From Crocodylus rhombifer (Eukaryota > Chordata > Crocodylia > Crocodylidae), in NCBI GenBank assembly GCA_038503035.1, contig JAVSML010024596.1:120275-184274 (forward strand): a stretch of 64,000 nt of DNA. Direction: 5' to 3'. The notes under the pieces were generated by a model. The model had not been told where the DNA came from. It searched no databases and saw only the letters and a list, made by a program, of their open reading frames with translations. Shown here one piece after another: positions 23,701 to 34,746 of this stretch. The translations under genes were made by a program, and so were the position numbers. How positions within the stretch are numbered: the first letter of the stretch is position 1; every line of letters starts with the position of its first letter.

Positions 23701-23920
23701 AGGCCAGAAATGACAAAGTTATAGGCTGTTCCAACCTTCCCCATTATATCCTATGGATGAAACATCAAAACAGGTTTGCCATTTCGACCCTGTTTTGATG
23801 GAATGGAACAGAACGGAACAGCTGTTTCGAGTAGAAACAAAATTTGAAATGAAATGCTATTTCATCGAAATGTCAAGATGCTGGTTGAGATGGAATGCTG
23901 CCATTTCACACAACCCTAAT
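23701..23920. mobile_element. hAT-like right terminus
   Basis: The segment GAACGGAACAGCTGTTTCGAG and later ATGCTGCCATTTCACACAACCCTAAT resembles the common sauropsid pattern AGGGTTGTGTGAAAT... in reverse. It contains TTTCG/CGAAA-type self-complementary stretches. The matching left end is not found, so it may have been lost or lie beyond the tandem repeat. Confidence 0.4.
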
Positions 23921-25647
23921 TGCTCTTCCTCTAGTTCACTGTCTGTCTCCCATTAATACACCTGAATCATGGTAACAAGCCAGACATACAACAGCAGACA
24001 AGTGATCTGGGGTTGATTCTGTCAGTCACTTCTACTTTGCTTCGCATATTGCCTCAAGCAGCACTAGAGGATCACTGGTCAGCTCAGGCTCTGCTGACAT
24101 CTCTCAAGGAAGGAACACTTTTCAGCTAAATGCCACAGACACTGAATAAGTTTATTTTTCAGTTCATTCAGCTTTTCTACCAGCTAGAGAAAATATTACT
24201 AATATTATTCCAAGTGATAGCAAAATGATTCCCATTTCCTCCTTATTTAAGATTTCTCAGGAAACATTGTTATGGCATTTTGTTGTTCATAATACCATTA
24301 GGCCATAGATGAGCATATACAGTAAACAGAACCAAGTTCAGTGATTCAGCATTTTGTTCCCCACTGTACATCAAGATATAGCTTACCAGATCACAGCGTC
24401 CTAGCTAGCAAAGTACATCACAAAGGTCATAGATTTTTGTGGATGTTAGTGGAGCTGTTTTAGGGTTACCATTTTATGTCAACAGCATATACAAAGAGTT
24501 AGAAGGATGGTATGTTTACTACTTAACAGTTCACTTACTGAGAAAAGCTTCTATGGGGTTCAGTGGCTCTTTTCCAAATTTCTTGTCCTTATTTTTTTTG
24601 CCAGTTGTAATGAGTCTGTGAAACAGTAAATAAGTAAATTATGAAGTGGCATGCTTTGCCACATTTCACTCCAGAGACATGACCTCATTACTCATAAATT
24701 GCCTTGGTATCTTCCATCCAGATGGCATTCATTTGTATGACATGGGGGTGGATGTATTTCACACAGATGTCCAGGAAGCTTTTAAGACAGAGTGGGTGGG
24801 GGAGTCAGACCAAGCAATTGCTACTATTTGGCAGGAAGTCATAACTGAAATGAATGATCTGCATGTGAGTTAGTCTTCGTACCTCTCAAAAAACATTCTA
24901 ATAAATGCTAGAGTTCTCGACAAAAAGAAAACTCTTATATAATGAAAAGTCACAACAGGACATTATTAGTAGATACTCCCCCAGTGTATAAGGCTTTGTG
25001 GCACTATTAAATACTCTAATTTATACAAGCAAGTGACCTAGCCCTACATTTTTGTTGTTAGTTTTGCGGTTATGTCATTACATTGATCCATCCTTCTTAG
25101 AATACCATTCTTCATTTTTGTATTCGAGAAAAGGTGGACATCAAATCTAGCCTACACTATCAAGTTCTACCGGCAAAGTTTTGACTTCTTCCTCAGTGAA
25201 AGCTCTTCTACAGCAGCATGAAACTTTTCTTTCTGCCAACAAGTTCCACCATCTCTACTACACAAAGCAAGACTTTTGCTACTGCCAGGCAGCTGGCAGA
25301 AGGCATATGTGGACTCCACACCCCCTACCAGATCATTTGGCAGCTGGTGCCTTTTCAAGACACAATTTACACTCTGGCAGCACAGCTGCTTTAGTAGAGC
25401 TGCACAAAGCTTTCAGAAACATATGAATATGTATATTTCTGGTGACTGGCTGGTGTCTGCTCCCAGAACTTAAGTTATCTGAGAAAATAAAATAGAAACA
25501 AGACTTCAAACTAAGTTGGTTCACCCAACTAGAGTAGCCAGGTGCAAAACTGGATTCAGATTTTAGATTTGTTTCCCACATTAAAAAAAAAAATAGTGGT
25601 CTCAAAGCGGTTTCAACAAGATTTCCCATTATTCTTCCTTGTATTTC
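23921..25647. other. AT-rich sequence, nothing recognised
   Basis: No gene, RNA or repeat boundary is recognised. Confidence 0.45.
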
Positions 25648-26985
25648 ATAGACATTAGGGCTGGAAGGGACCTCGGGAGATCATCAAGTCCAGCCCCCTG
25701 CCCAAAGGGCAGGAAGTCAGCTGGGGTCATAGGATCCCAGCAAGATAAGCATCCAATTTGCTCTTGAAGGTGTTCAATGTAGGTGCTTGAACCACCTCTG
25801 ATGACAGGCTGTTCCAGACCTTGGGGGCTCAGACAGTAAAGAAATTCTTCCTTATGTCCAGCCTGAAATGGTCTTGCAGTAGTTTATAACCATTCGACCT
25901 CGTCATCCCCTGGGGTGCTCTGGTGAACAAATGTTCCCTCAGATACTGGTGGTCACCCCTGATAAACTTATAGGTGATCATCAGATCACCCGTGGGCCTG
26001 CACTTTTCCAAGCTAAAGAGCCCCATGGCTCTAAGCCTGTCATCGTAAAGTCTGTTTTCTTGACCTCTGATCATGCGTATGGCTCTCCTCTGCACCCTCT
26101 CAAGCTTCTCCACATCCTTTTTGAATTGTGGAGCCCAAAACTGGATGCAGTACTGCAGCTGCGGCCTCACCAAAGCTGAGTACAGGGGAAAATGATGTCC
26201 TGGGATTTGCTTCAGAAGCATCTATGGATGCAAGCCAGCATTTTGGTCGCTTTACTAGCTGCAGCATCACATTGCAGGCTTACGTTCATCTTGTGGTCCG
26301 TGATGACCCTCAAGTCTTTTTTTTCCATAGTGCTAGCCAATGTAGCACTGCCGAGACTATAAGGCTGCTGCAGGTTTTTCCTCCCAAGGTGGAGAACCTT
26401 GTATTTTTTGATGTTAATCACCATCAGGTTCTCGTCCACCCATTTGCTGATCCTGTCCAGGTCAGCCTGGGTCGCCCGCCCATCTTCACGTGTGGATGAT
26501 TTGCCCCAGAGTTTGGTGTCATCGGCAAACTGGGCCAGTCCACTTCTGACTCCAATGTCCACATCATTAATGAAGATGTTAAACAATATGGGTCCAAGGA
26601 CAGAGCCTTAGGGCACCCCACTGGTCACAGGACACCATGATGATTGACTTCCGTCAATTACTACCCTCTGGGTCTGACCACGGAGCCAATTTCCCAGCCA
26701 GCAGGTTGTGGTGGACCCAAGGCCACCATTGGCCAGTTTCGGCAAGAGGTGATCATGGGATACCAGATCAAAGGCTTTTTGAAGTCAAGATATATGACAT
26801 CAGTCTCTTCTCCCTTGTCCAAGTCATAGGTCACCTGGTCATAGAAGGACATGAGATTGGTCAAGCAAGACCTACCCACAACAAACCCATGCTGGCTATT
26901 CCTCAGGATGTTGGCATCAGCCAGTCCATGAAGGATGGCCTCTTTAATAAACTTTTCTTTTATCATTGGCATCACTGGCTACAGC
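25648..26985 (-). pseudogene. CR1 LINE, RT to 3' end (broken)
   Basis: On the minus strand, from 26975 downward: SQHGFVVGRSCLTNL (RT motif 1), DVIYLDFKKP (catalytic motif A, F-K-K where the family has SKAFD), then 26586 onward VRSGLAQFADDTKLWG (the FADD catalytic box intact), WVDENLMVINIKKYKVLHLGRKN, and from 26221 the C-terminal region LVRPQLQYCIQFWAPQFKK to RKNFFTV. The 3' end is near 25648, with the standard tail (GGGCTGGAAGGGACCTCGGG on the plus strand). Frameshifts separate the segments. The 5' end adjoins the L1-like LINE at about 26990. It is the best preserved CR1 in the window but not active. Confidence 0.94.
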
Positions 26986-26994
26986 TAAAAGGAA

Positions 26995-28852
26995 TGAGTG
27001 TGATATGAAAGGCACTAAGGTAGGAGATAGAGAACACAAGTTCCTGTTGTATACTGATGATGCACTAATACTTCTGTCACAACTTAAGAGATAAGTCCCT
27101 GCCCTCTTATTATTAATCAACAATTTAGTTATCTCTTTGGCTATAAAATTAACTGGACTAAATACAAGTTACTTGGATAAAATAAGCATACCACAAAGGA
27201 TATGTTTAGCAAACGAGACTTTCAATGGCAATCAGAGCAAATAACTTATTTTGGGAATTAAAATATCCAAGAATAGTAATGTAATGGTCTGTCAAAACTT
27301 TCAGAAGGTTCTCAGTGTTACAGGGTATGAACAAATGGTTCGATTTGGCAATATCTCTGCGGGGACATGTTATATTTTAAAAACCAATGTTTTGCCTCAT
27401 CTAATTTACCTATTACATAACCTACCTGTTATAAACCCCTCAATGCTATTATGTCAAAAATCAACCAAATCTTCACAGGTTTCTGTGGGGAGAGGATAAA
27501 AGGGTTCGACTTTCATCAGAAAACATGTAACCCCAATTGAAATGGATGGCTTTCACAATATCATAATGCTTTCTTAGTTGGTCAAGCAATGTACTGCACA
27601 ACTGATATAACTGATAACTCTCCTTTATGAGTAAAAAATCAAACAGACACTTATGCTTCCCCTTCCATTATCAACCATCATAAGTTCTACTTACCACCAT
27701 CTTTCTAACTCTCTACTGCCTACAATTTTTGCAGCCCAACAAGCTTTGGAAAAAATGGCAAACTTACTGAAGTCCCATCCTTCATTACATTGCAAGGCCT
27801 CTATTTGGAGCAATTCCTTTTTGAAGTATGTGTCCCAAGGACCGATGTGGAGAAAGTGGATGGATAAGAGCATTGTGTGTGTAGAACAGCTTCTAATAGG
27901 AAATGGTTTAAATTCTTTTCTGAGATACGTGATGAACCTGACCTGAAAACAGTTGACTGGTAACTCAAGTGGTTAAATCAAATACTAGAAAATCAGTTTG
28001 GCCTAAGGCTTTAAGCTAGAACAAATACTCTAGATAGACAAATCTGCTTCTCTTCACCATCCCTCACCCTCTTCCCTATTCAGAGTGTTGTCACTCCAGG
28101 AATATATAGTATTACATAGCAGAACCGACAGACTATTTAAAATTGAAATGGGATGGAGACTTAAGTAGCTAGATGACAAAATTCCATTGGAAATCAGCAA
28201 TTCATGTTATTTGAAAATTGACAATAGACTGGCTGCTTCTTGTACAACAAAAGACCATTTTTCATATACATTAGACTCCCTCTAAACTTAAAGTTAAATA
28301 TACTGGCAATATATGCATGTTAAAGATGTGATGCATTGCAGGGAATGTTTGGTCACATGTTTTGGTTTAGCCCTATTACCAATTATTTTGGGAATGACAA
28401 AAGTAGAGTTAACATGGTTTTCAATGCAACACTGAAACCTTTAGCAAATGTGTGTTTTCTTGCACATATCTCCAAGGAATCCTACCCAAATTGCATTCTT
28501 GCTATAACATTCAGGATTATATTGCTGCATTGGAAAATTAAGGCATCTCGAAAGATCAATATTTGGTACAATGAGATGACACAGGTGGCATCTATCAAGA
28601 CAGTTGGGTTTAGCAGGCTTAACTGCACCAAAGTTTTTGAAGCAGTATGGACAGAATTCTTAGAATATTTTGGTAGCTAGATTATTGCTCATTGAGCACC
28701 GCTCTTTTATTCTATCCTTCCTTCTTCCCTCCTTTTTGCTTATTCCTTTCTACTTATTGTTTGTGACATAGTTTAGTTTTCCATGTACAGTTGAAATGTT
28801 TTTATTTCTTGATTTTTGTATTGTATTTAAAAATAAATAAAATTTTAAAAAA
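26995..28852 (+). pseudogene. Tx1/L1-like LINE, 3' half (broken)
   Basis: The plus strand encodes the last half of an L1-clade ORF2, closer to the Tx1-type LINEs of fish, frogs and reptiles than to mammalian L1. Visible are the RT catalytic box FLLYTDDALILLSQ (Y-T-D-D at 27050-27061, A to T change), PALLLLINNL and LAIKLTG, TYFGN (ITYLGIK-like) near 27240, KTNVLPHLIYLLHNLPV at about 27380, and FLWGEDKRV near 27484 (frame change). HPSLHCKASIWSNS at about 27775 and HCRECLVTCFGLA at about 28335 come from the C-terminal Cys-containing part. Stops and shifts are frequent. It ends in an A-rich tail (AAATAAATAAAATTTTAAAAAA) near 28852. No target duplication is evident. Confidence 0.82.
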
Positions 28853-29625
28853 CTGATATTTGAGATCAGCGTCTATAACCTCCCCCCAGTAATTAATGAT
28901 CGATTAATTGTGCTCCCATTAATTATTTGAAGTTAAAAAGGAAGTTGTAGGCAAAAATATATATTTGGAATATTTTGGATACACTACTTTTTGAGTGTAA
29001 CGTAAAGCATACATATTTTATCTAATATCCCTCTTTGAGAAGCATAAACTCAGAAAACTACCAAACAATATCATGACATTTAGGAATATAAGGAGGTTGG
29101 GAACTCTCAGGAAACAGCAACAAGGGAGCAAACTAAGTATCCTTTTAGATATTAACCACAAACAATGGGGTACATGAATTTTGAAAGATTATTTTCTTTA
29201 AAATGGACATGGAAGGAATATAAATAAAAAGATGCGGGATCCCTAGGAGATGTAAAACTGGTGCAAATGAAAGAGTCAGACTCACAGTGCATGTGCTGTA
29301 TGAACTACTGCTTGCTTTCAAAATGGAATCAAAACAATCATAGGAAAGATTCTGGCTTTGTAACAAGAACATTGGATGTTAAAAAAATTACAGCATGATA
29401 TACCCAACAACATACAAATCCATTCTTGCCCCCTCCTTTGAAAATAAAAGCAAATCATCTGAATCTCTTTGAAAAAGAGACAAGCTAGAGGTTCCAATTT
29501 TTAGGCATATTCAAACAAATGTTAATTTAAAACATTAACTTAATGAATATTTAAACTTCACACATTCCCATGGGATAATTTCCTACCCCAGACACATATT
29601 TTGTGCAGTATCTTAAAATTAATTA
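28853..29625. other. AT-rich sequence, nothing recognised
   Basis: No gene or repeat end is recognised. Confidence 0.45.
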
Positions 29626-29964
29626 CAGGTGACCCTCACCATTCCTGGGGGATATGTTCTCATATCCCCAGTTAATGGTAAAATCCATGAATTAGGCACT
29701 GTATTCATGAACGCTGTGGGCATTCATGAAGTTGGTGCCCCCCGGTGACTGCGGGTGGGCACGGCTGTGCTGGTAACAGTTGAAGCCTGGCAGTGGTGGC
29801 GGAAGCGTGGTGGCAGTAGCCCAAAAGCAGTGGTGGGACCCCGACAGTGACAGCAAGTGCAGAGCTCCCAAGGAACTCCTTTAAGTGAATTTAAGAAGCA
29901 GGTTCGGCATTCACAAATATTTAAAACTGCAAATGCCAAATCCACGAATAGTGAGAGTTTTTTG
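29626..29964. mobile_element. pogo/Tigger-like MITE
   Basis: The left end is CAGGTGACCCTCACCATTC and the right end reverse-complemented is CAAAAAACTCTCACTATTCG; both sides are flanked by TA (29624-29625, 29965-29966). The subterminal text (CCCAGTTAATGG...; ATTCACAAATATTTAAAACTGC) follows the Tigger style of 'CCCTC...ATTCGTGGAT'. The interior (29735-29880) is GC-rich and non-coding. It is 339 bp. Confidence 0.75.
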
Positions 29965-30080
29965 TAATTCTAAAAAATTTTATTTTTAGGACACTGTTAC
30001 TGTCACCACAGTGCATAATATCTCCAAAGAACAGCCAGCTTACATGAATGGTTTGATCTCTGTGGATGAAAAACTGCCCA

Positions 30081-32669
30081 GGGTATCATGTTACCCCAGG
30101 CACGAATGTGTTTTTTCATATGGAATAACAACTTACCCCAAGCCCATGTTAATGCATTGAGGTAACCCCAATGCAATTTCTGTATAAATGACAGGCCTAG
30201 AACTGTTTGGCCACTTTGGGTAGATGAATCTGAAAGGCCACCATTCATTCACACCTCATTCATGTCCACTTCAGGTATCCACGGTAACTAATGGACGGCC
30301 ATCCTCCACTCTGCTTTTGCAGAAGATGTGGTAATACCTTTTGCTAACCACTTTGTTTGCAGGCTTCAAGGTCATCAAAACACCCTGCACCCTTTGCCAA
30401 AAGAACCCCAACAAAACAACTCTTTGTCATGCCCGAATCCACCCCTACTCTCTGTCTTCTGTACCCAGGAGGAAAGGATGCTACCTGCATTGCCATAGGA
30501 CAGGGCAGAATTGTTCTGTGACAGCATAGGTGGACAGGCTTGTCTTTGATTGTTATTTATATGCATTCAGCAGGAATAATTTTTTTTCTTTTTTTACTGC
30601 AGTCGAGGACGAGAAGGCAGCACATATTCAGTGCTGAAGCCCATCTTGCACAGGTAACCGGGGATAACAGCGACACATCCACTGATGAAATCTTATCCCA
30701 AGGCAGTGAGGATGCTGACTTTGTTCCAGACATGGGAGATTGTTCAGAGCAAGAAGATCATGCATCTATGGAAGCTTCAACTAGCTTGTGCAGTTGGTGC
30801 CACAAGCAGAAGTGATGCCAACACTTCCAGTGGGAAAGGGAAGAGGACCAGCCCAGGGCTGTAGTGGAAGATCAAGGAGAGCTACAGCAGGATGTGGAGC
30901 AGAACTACTGCCACCACCCCCCAGAAAACATTGCATTGTTGACACCTTTAGAGGAAGGAACATCAGTGTGGCAGAAAAAGTCCACACCTAATACATCAGA
31001 GAACAGCCAAGGACATAGTCTGTGAAAATGTTGGGCCAACAAGAGAAAGTAATAAAGACACAGTGGTGGAAATATTCCACCTGTTTCTCTCACAAGATAT
31101 CCTGACTCTTATGATAAGAGAAGCAAACAGAGAGGCATAAAGAAGATTCAAGGAGTGGAATGATAGTCATCCTGAAAACAGAAAGGAATGGAAAAAGCTG
31201 GACAAAACAGAGCTGAAAACCTACAATGGCCTCCGACTTCTAAGCAGTCTATACCACGGTGGTCAAAAGGCACTGGAAGCGTTGTGGGAGTAACGCACCA
31301 GGTGTTCTTGCTTCCATACCACCATGAGTTGAAAGCAATGCTGTCAAATCACCAACTACCTGAGGCTTGGCAACAAACTGACACGTGAGGAAAGGAGAGC
31401 TGTGGACAAGTTTGCTGCCTTCAGAAATATTTGGATACAATTTGTGGAGCAGCTCAGAAAATGGAATACACCTGACAGATGATGAGCAGCTCATTGCGTT
31501 CAGGGGTCACTCTTCCCCTTCAGACAGGATATGCCCAGAAAGCCCTCCAAATATGGCTTGAAAAGTTGGTGGTGCTGTGATGCAGCAACATCATCCCCCT
31601 GTTTGGAGACATGTATCTGGGCAAGCAACCAGAAGCTCCATACCAAGGTAATCTTGGTACCCAGGTCATTGAAAAACTGGTTCATCCCTTGTACAAAATG
31701 GGAAGGAATACTGTGGGTGACAATTTCATCACAAGGACTGACCTGGCAGAAAGACAAAGCCAATATTCCGAACAAAATGCTAACAAATTGAAGACAGGAA
31801 ACTTTTTCATCGATTTTTGCTTTTGATGGGGAACTCACCCTAGTTTCCTATGTTCCAAAGAAGTCCAAAATTGTGCTGTTGATGTCAAGCGTGCACTATG
31901 ACCTGTCAGTGGGTGGACAGCAAGGAAAGCCAGACATCATACATGAGTCTGACTACAATAAAAACAAGGGTGGGATGGATAACCTAGTCCGTATGACCAC
32001 CTGCAGATGGAAAAATCAACAGGTGGCCAATGACACTATTTTTCAATATGCTGGATGTGTCTGCCATTGCCAGCCTCACCATTTGGCTAGACCACAACAA
32101 ACTGGACACAAAGATCACATTTAAGAAAACGGTGGGGTTTTTTGCAGGAGCTTGGAGAACAGGTGATTGATGGACAAATAAAACAAAGAATGATGGATAC
32201 ACATAATCTAAATCCGTGAAGTCTGATATAACTTCTCGAAATTACAAATTGCCACAATGCATCCCAGTAAAACCTTCTACAAGCATGAGTGGATGTTGTG
32301 GTTTTTGTCCAAGGACAGATGACCACAAAACCCGGAAACAATGCAAAGACTGTAAGCAATTTGCTTGTGTGCACCACAGTACATCACTGCTGCTTTGTGA
32401 GGAATGCAATAGTTAGTTAAAACAGTTAGGAAATGTTTTGGAAGTCATTGTTAGTTTGAAAACAGCATGAACTGCAGACTTAGCAAATTGTTCATTCACA
32501 TTTTGAAACTGAAAAAGGTTTAAATTTTGTTCATAGTTCTTGTTAAATAATATTTTAGATTCAAATCATCATAAATACTCATTCAAACAATCTGTATGTT
32601 TAATAAATAGTTTTTGGTACATTTATACTGATTCCATTTTGTTCATGTGGGTGGGGTAACAAGATACCC
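30081..32669 (+). mobile_element. piggyBac-like DNA transposon (decayed autonomous copy)
   Basis: The element surrounds a broken piggyBac transposase. A subterminal inverted pair is visible: GGGTATCATGTTACCCCA at 30081-30098 and TGGGGTAACAAGATACCC at 32652-32669 (17/18 complementary). Further GTTACCCC motifs occur at about 30134 and 30160 on the left and at 32705 on the right. The TTAA duplication expected for piggyBac is not found next to these motifs. The true ends may therefore lie a little outside, or the sites have decayed. Limits are those of the inverted pair. Confidence 0.7.
30603..32416 (+). pseudogene. piggyBac transposase (DDE_Tnp_1_7), frameshifted
   Basis: The transposase would excise and insert the element at TTAA sites through a DDD catalytic core. 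In order: an acidic N-terminal part (SRTRRQHIFSAEAHL to about 30812, ended by TGA) just after a splice-acceptor-like T tract plus CTGCAG. Then come LKTYNGLRLLSSLYHGG (31210-31260), MPRKPSKYGLKSW with the first Asp in WCCDAATS (31579-31581), and LGKQPEAPYQGNLG and VGDNFIT with the second Asp (31719-31721). YNKNKGGMDNLV holds the third Asp (31978-31980), and a C-terminal Cys-rich domain follows (CGFCPRTD, CKDCKQFACVHH, CEEC; 32288-32415). The catalytic Asp codons lie in two different frames with stops between, so this is dead. All landmark residues are preserved, suggesting moderate age. Confidence 0.88.
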
Positions 32670-33011
32670 CATGAGACCAACAGTGTCAAATTGTGCACTA
32701 ACAAGTTACCCCATGAGAACAACAACAGTTATGGTTTCATGAGAATGAATGAGGGTTATATTAAGATGGGGATTAAGGTGTGCTCCACCCTTCCTTTTTG
32801 AAGCTAATTTACTTAAATAACCATGTTAAAAAACCCAGAAGATTAAAAAATTAAAAGGTAATTTTAGCATTTCAAGCTATTCATATACGTTATAGGATAT
32901 CAGGGGTATAAGTTGTACTTGTGTTGGTCTAAGGACATAAGCAGACAAGGTTCTTTGTGTGAATCTGGTATCTTTTATTAGACCAACTTAAATAGTTGGA
33001 AAACAATTATT

Positions 33012-33050
33012 AAGCAAGCTTTCGGGTTCAAAAACCCTTCATCAGGCTAA
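33012..33050 (-). ncRNA. hammerhead-ribozyme-like core, PLE copy 2 left arm
   Basis: The minus strand reads CTGATGA (33045-33039), AGGGTTTTTGAACCC forming a 5-bp stem, GAAA (33023-33020), then GCTTGCTTAA. Compared with copy 1 the stem II sequence differs but still pairs, which is mild evidence for structure conservation. Confidence 0.58.
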
Positions 33051-33336
33051 GGAAGTTTCAGCAATTGGTGTGTGCTCTTCCTGGATGGAATGAAAAGTAA
33101 AGAAGCCAGAGGCTGGGCTAGTATACAAGACAGGTAGTCAGGGAAAATGCAGATTGAGGAATCAATGGGTGAGAGACAGGCGGGATCAGGGGAAAAGAGA
33201 GAGAAGGGGGATGAAAAGTGGAGAGACACCTTGGAAGTCAGATGTCAGGTAGGTTATAATGCGTCATAAATCCAATGTCTATATTTAGTCCATGATATTT
33301 AGTATCCAGGAGGTTGATAAATTGGAGTTCTTAGGC

Positions 33337-33560
33337 TCATCTCTGGGAAGTGTTTTGTAAGTTTCTTTTGAGGATCAGGACTGAGAGACTGGAGAGAGAG
33401 TGGTTTTCTTGTGAGAAATGTGCCCCCACTGGTAATTGGATATTTCTGTCTTTGATAGATTTCCAGTGTGCATTCATTCTGGTGCGCAGTTGTTGTTTGG
33501 TCTCTCCTACATGTTTTCCATCAGGACATGTGGTGCATTGGATGAATATATTACATTTCT
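33337..33560 (-). pseudogene. GIY-YIG endonuclease domain of PLE copy 2
   Basis: The minus-strand frame contains CNIFIQCTTCPDGKHVGET, LRTRMNAHWKSIKDRN, PVGAHFSQENHSLSSL and LILKRN. It is the same PLE GIY-YIG domain as in copy 1, but the YVG of copy 1 is HVG here, so a catalytic Tyr is changed to His. The frame is open upstream to 33621 only because it runs through the inverted pLTR arm (LFLDGITSKEARGG), which is not part of the native protein. No RT is joined to it. Confidence 0.85.
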
Positions 33561-33644
33561 GGAGGTGCAGCTGTAAGCCGCCTCTGGCTTCTTTACTTGT
33601 AATTCCATCCAGGAAGAGCACACAGCAACTGCTGAAACTTCCTT

Positions 33645-33682
33645 AGCCTGATGAAGGGTTTTTGAACCCGAAAGCTTGCTTA
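33645..33682 (+). ncRNA. hammerhead-ribozyme-like core, PLE copy 2 right arm
   Basis: The inverted arm repeats the core on the plus strand: CTGATGA (33648-33654), GGGTT/AACCC stem, GAAA (33670-33673), GCTTGC. The element ends only a few bases further on, at 33685, close to where a hammerhead would cleave. Confidence 0.55.
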
Positions 33683-33698
33683 ATAATAGGATATCAGG

Positions 33699-34746
33699 AC
33701 ATTTTCTTCCTCATGTATCTAAAGATTATTTCTATATATCATTAGATTTTTTTTTTCTTTGTTTGAACTTTTACTAAAACTTGAATTAGGCAATTATATT
33801 CCACTGCTACCATCCAAGAGGAAGTTCACTAGTAAAGCAGATTACTTTAAAAGTAGTTTAATGGCATGTCCTCTTAACCTACATACAAAAACCAATAATA
33901 ATTCACTGGAATAGAATAACAAAGGCAATAGACCGGCATTATTTTATCCTATTTCTTCTACTATTTTCTCAAATAAACGAGCTAAACATATGGTAAAAAT
34001 TGCTTTATGCCTAGAGAGAGAAATTATTTGAGCCCGTTGGTATAAAATAACCATGAAGCTAGAAGCTAGTTGATTTATACATCTGATTGGTTACAGACTT
34101 CAGTTACATCAAAACAAAATTGTCACAAACTCCAATTAAAAAAAATTGTTAGATATTTGTTTGGGTTTTTTTTAAGAAACCACTAATTTGACTGAAAAAA
34201 AAATCAGTTTTGAGTACGATGAAACTAAATCCATAGGAGTTTTGAATTAATGGAAAGTTTGACAAAAAAATAAAACAGGCATGCAAATTCCAATAACATC
34301 TAAAGGAAATATTTAATTTTTAAAAAGTCAAAATGTTTTTAAATTGATGTAAACATAAAAATGAAATAAAAAAAAATGTTGTTTAATAACCAGGAAACAA
34401 TGTCACTCAACTTGAAAAAGAAATATGTGGTCTTCCTCTCCGAAGTTTCTTGGGAGGGAAAAGAAGACCAAGGGAAGCAGAATAAAATTTATATGAAAAG
34501 GATCTTCTCTTTGGTTAATTAGTAGGGGTTTGCATTTGTTTTTATTTGATTTTGGTTTGGCAAACTGACAACTGACTACAGGCAATCTAAAATATTTGTA
34601 GGGATTAATGTGGATACCCCCCAAACATTTATTCAAGCTTTTGTACAAGATTTGGTGTTACCCTCAAACCTGATCCTGAGAGGTGGAATGTGAATCTTTA
34701 TATAAGATGCCTGCTTACTGCTCCAGCCAGGATTAGGAAGTCAACA
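33699..34746. other. AT-rich sequence, nothing recognised
   Basis: No gene or repeat boundary is recognised. Several A/T tracts occur. Confidence 0.45.

Larger units (their letters stand above)
32905..33685 (-). mobile_element. Penelope-like element copy 2, with 13-bp duplication
   Basis: A 781-bp insertion is flanked by ATAGGATATCAGG on both sides (32892-32904 and 33686-33698). On the minus strand it runs from an inverted pLTR piece (33580-33685), through a GIY-YIG endonuclease frame, a linker, and the full 3' pLTR ending in the tail CACAAGTACAACTTATACC at 32905. The two arms (33008-33113 and 33580-33685) are inverted copies of each other over about 106 bp. Partial copies with an inverted pLTR piece at the 5' side are typical of Penelope-like elements. 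The RT domain is absent. Confidence 0.88.

Noticed and set aside
24646..24873. 75-codon frame with HPDGIHLYDMGVDVF-like text
   Set aside because: The text HPDGIHL resembles parts of retroelement or nuclease-like proteins, but it is too short, with no supporting neighbours.
33337..33621. Stand-alone GIY-YIG gene
   Set aside because: The N-terminal 20 or so codons come from an inverted pLTR arm, and the domain is a truncated retroelement piece with the catalytic Tyr changed.
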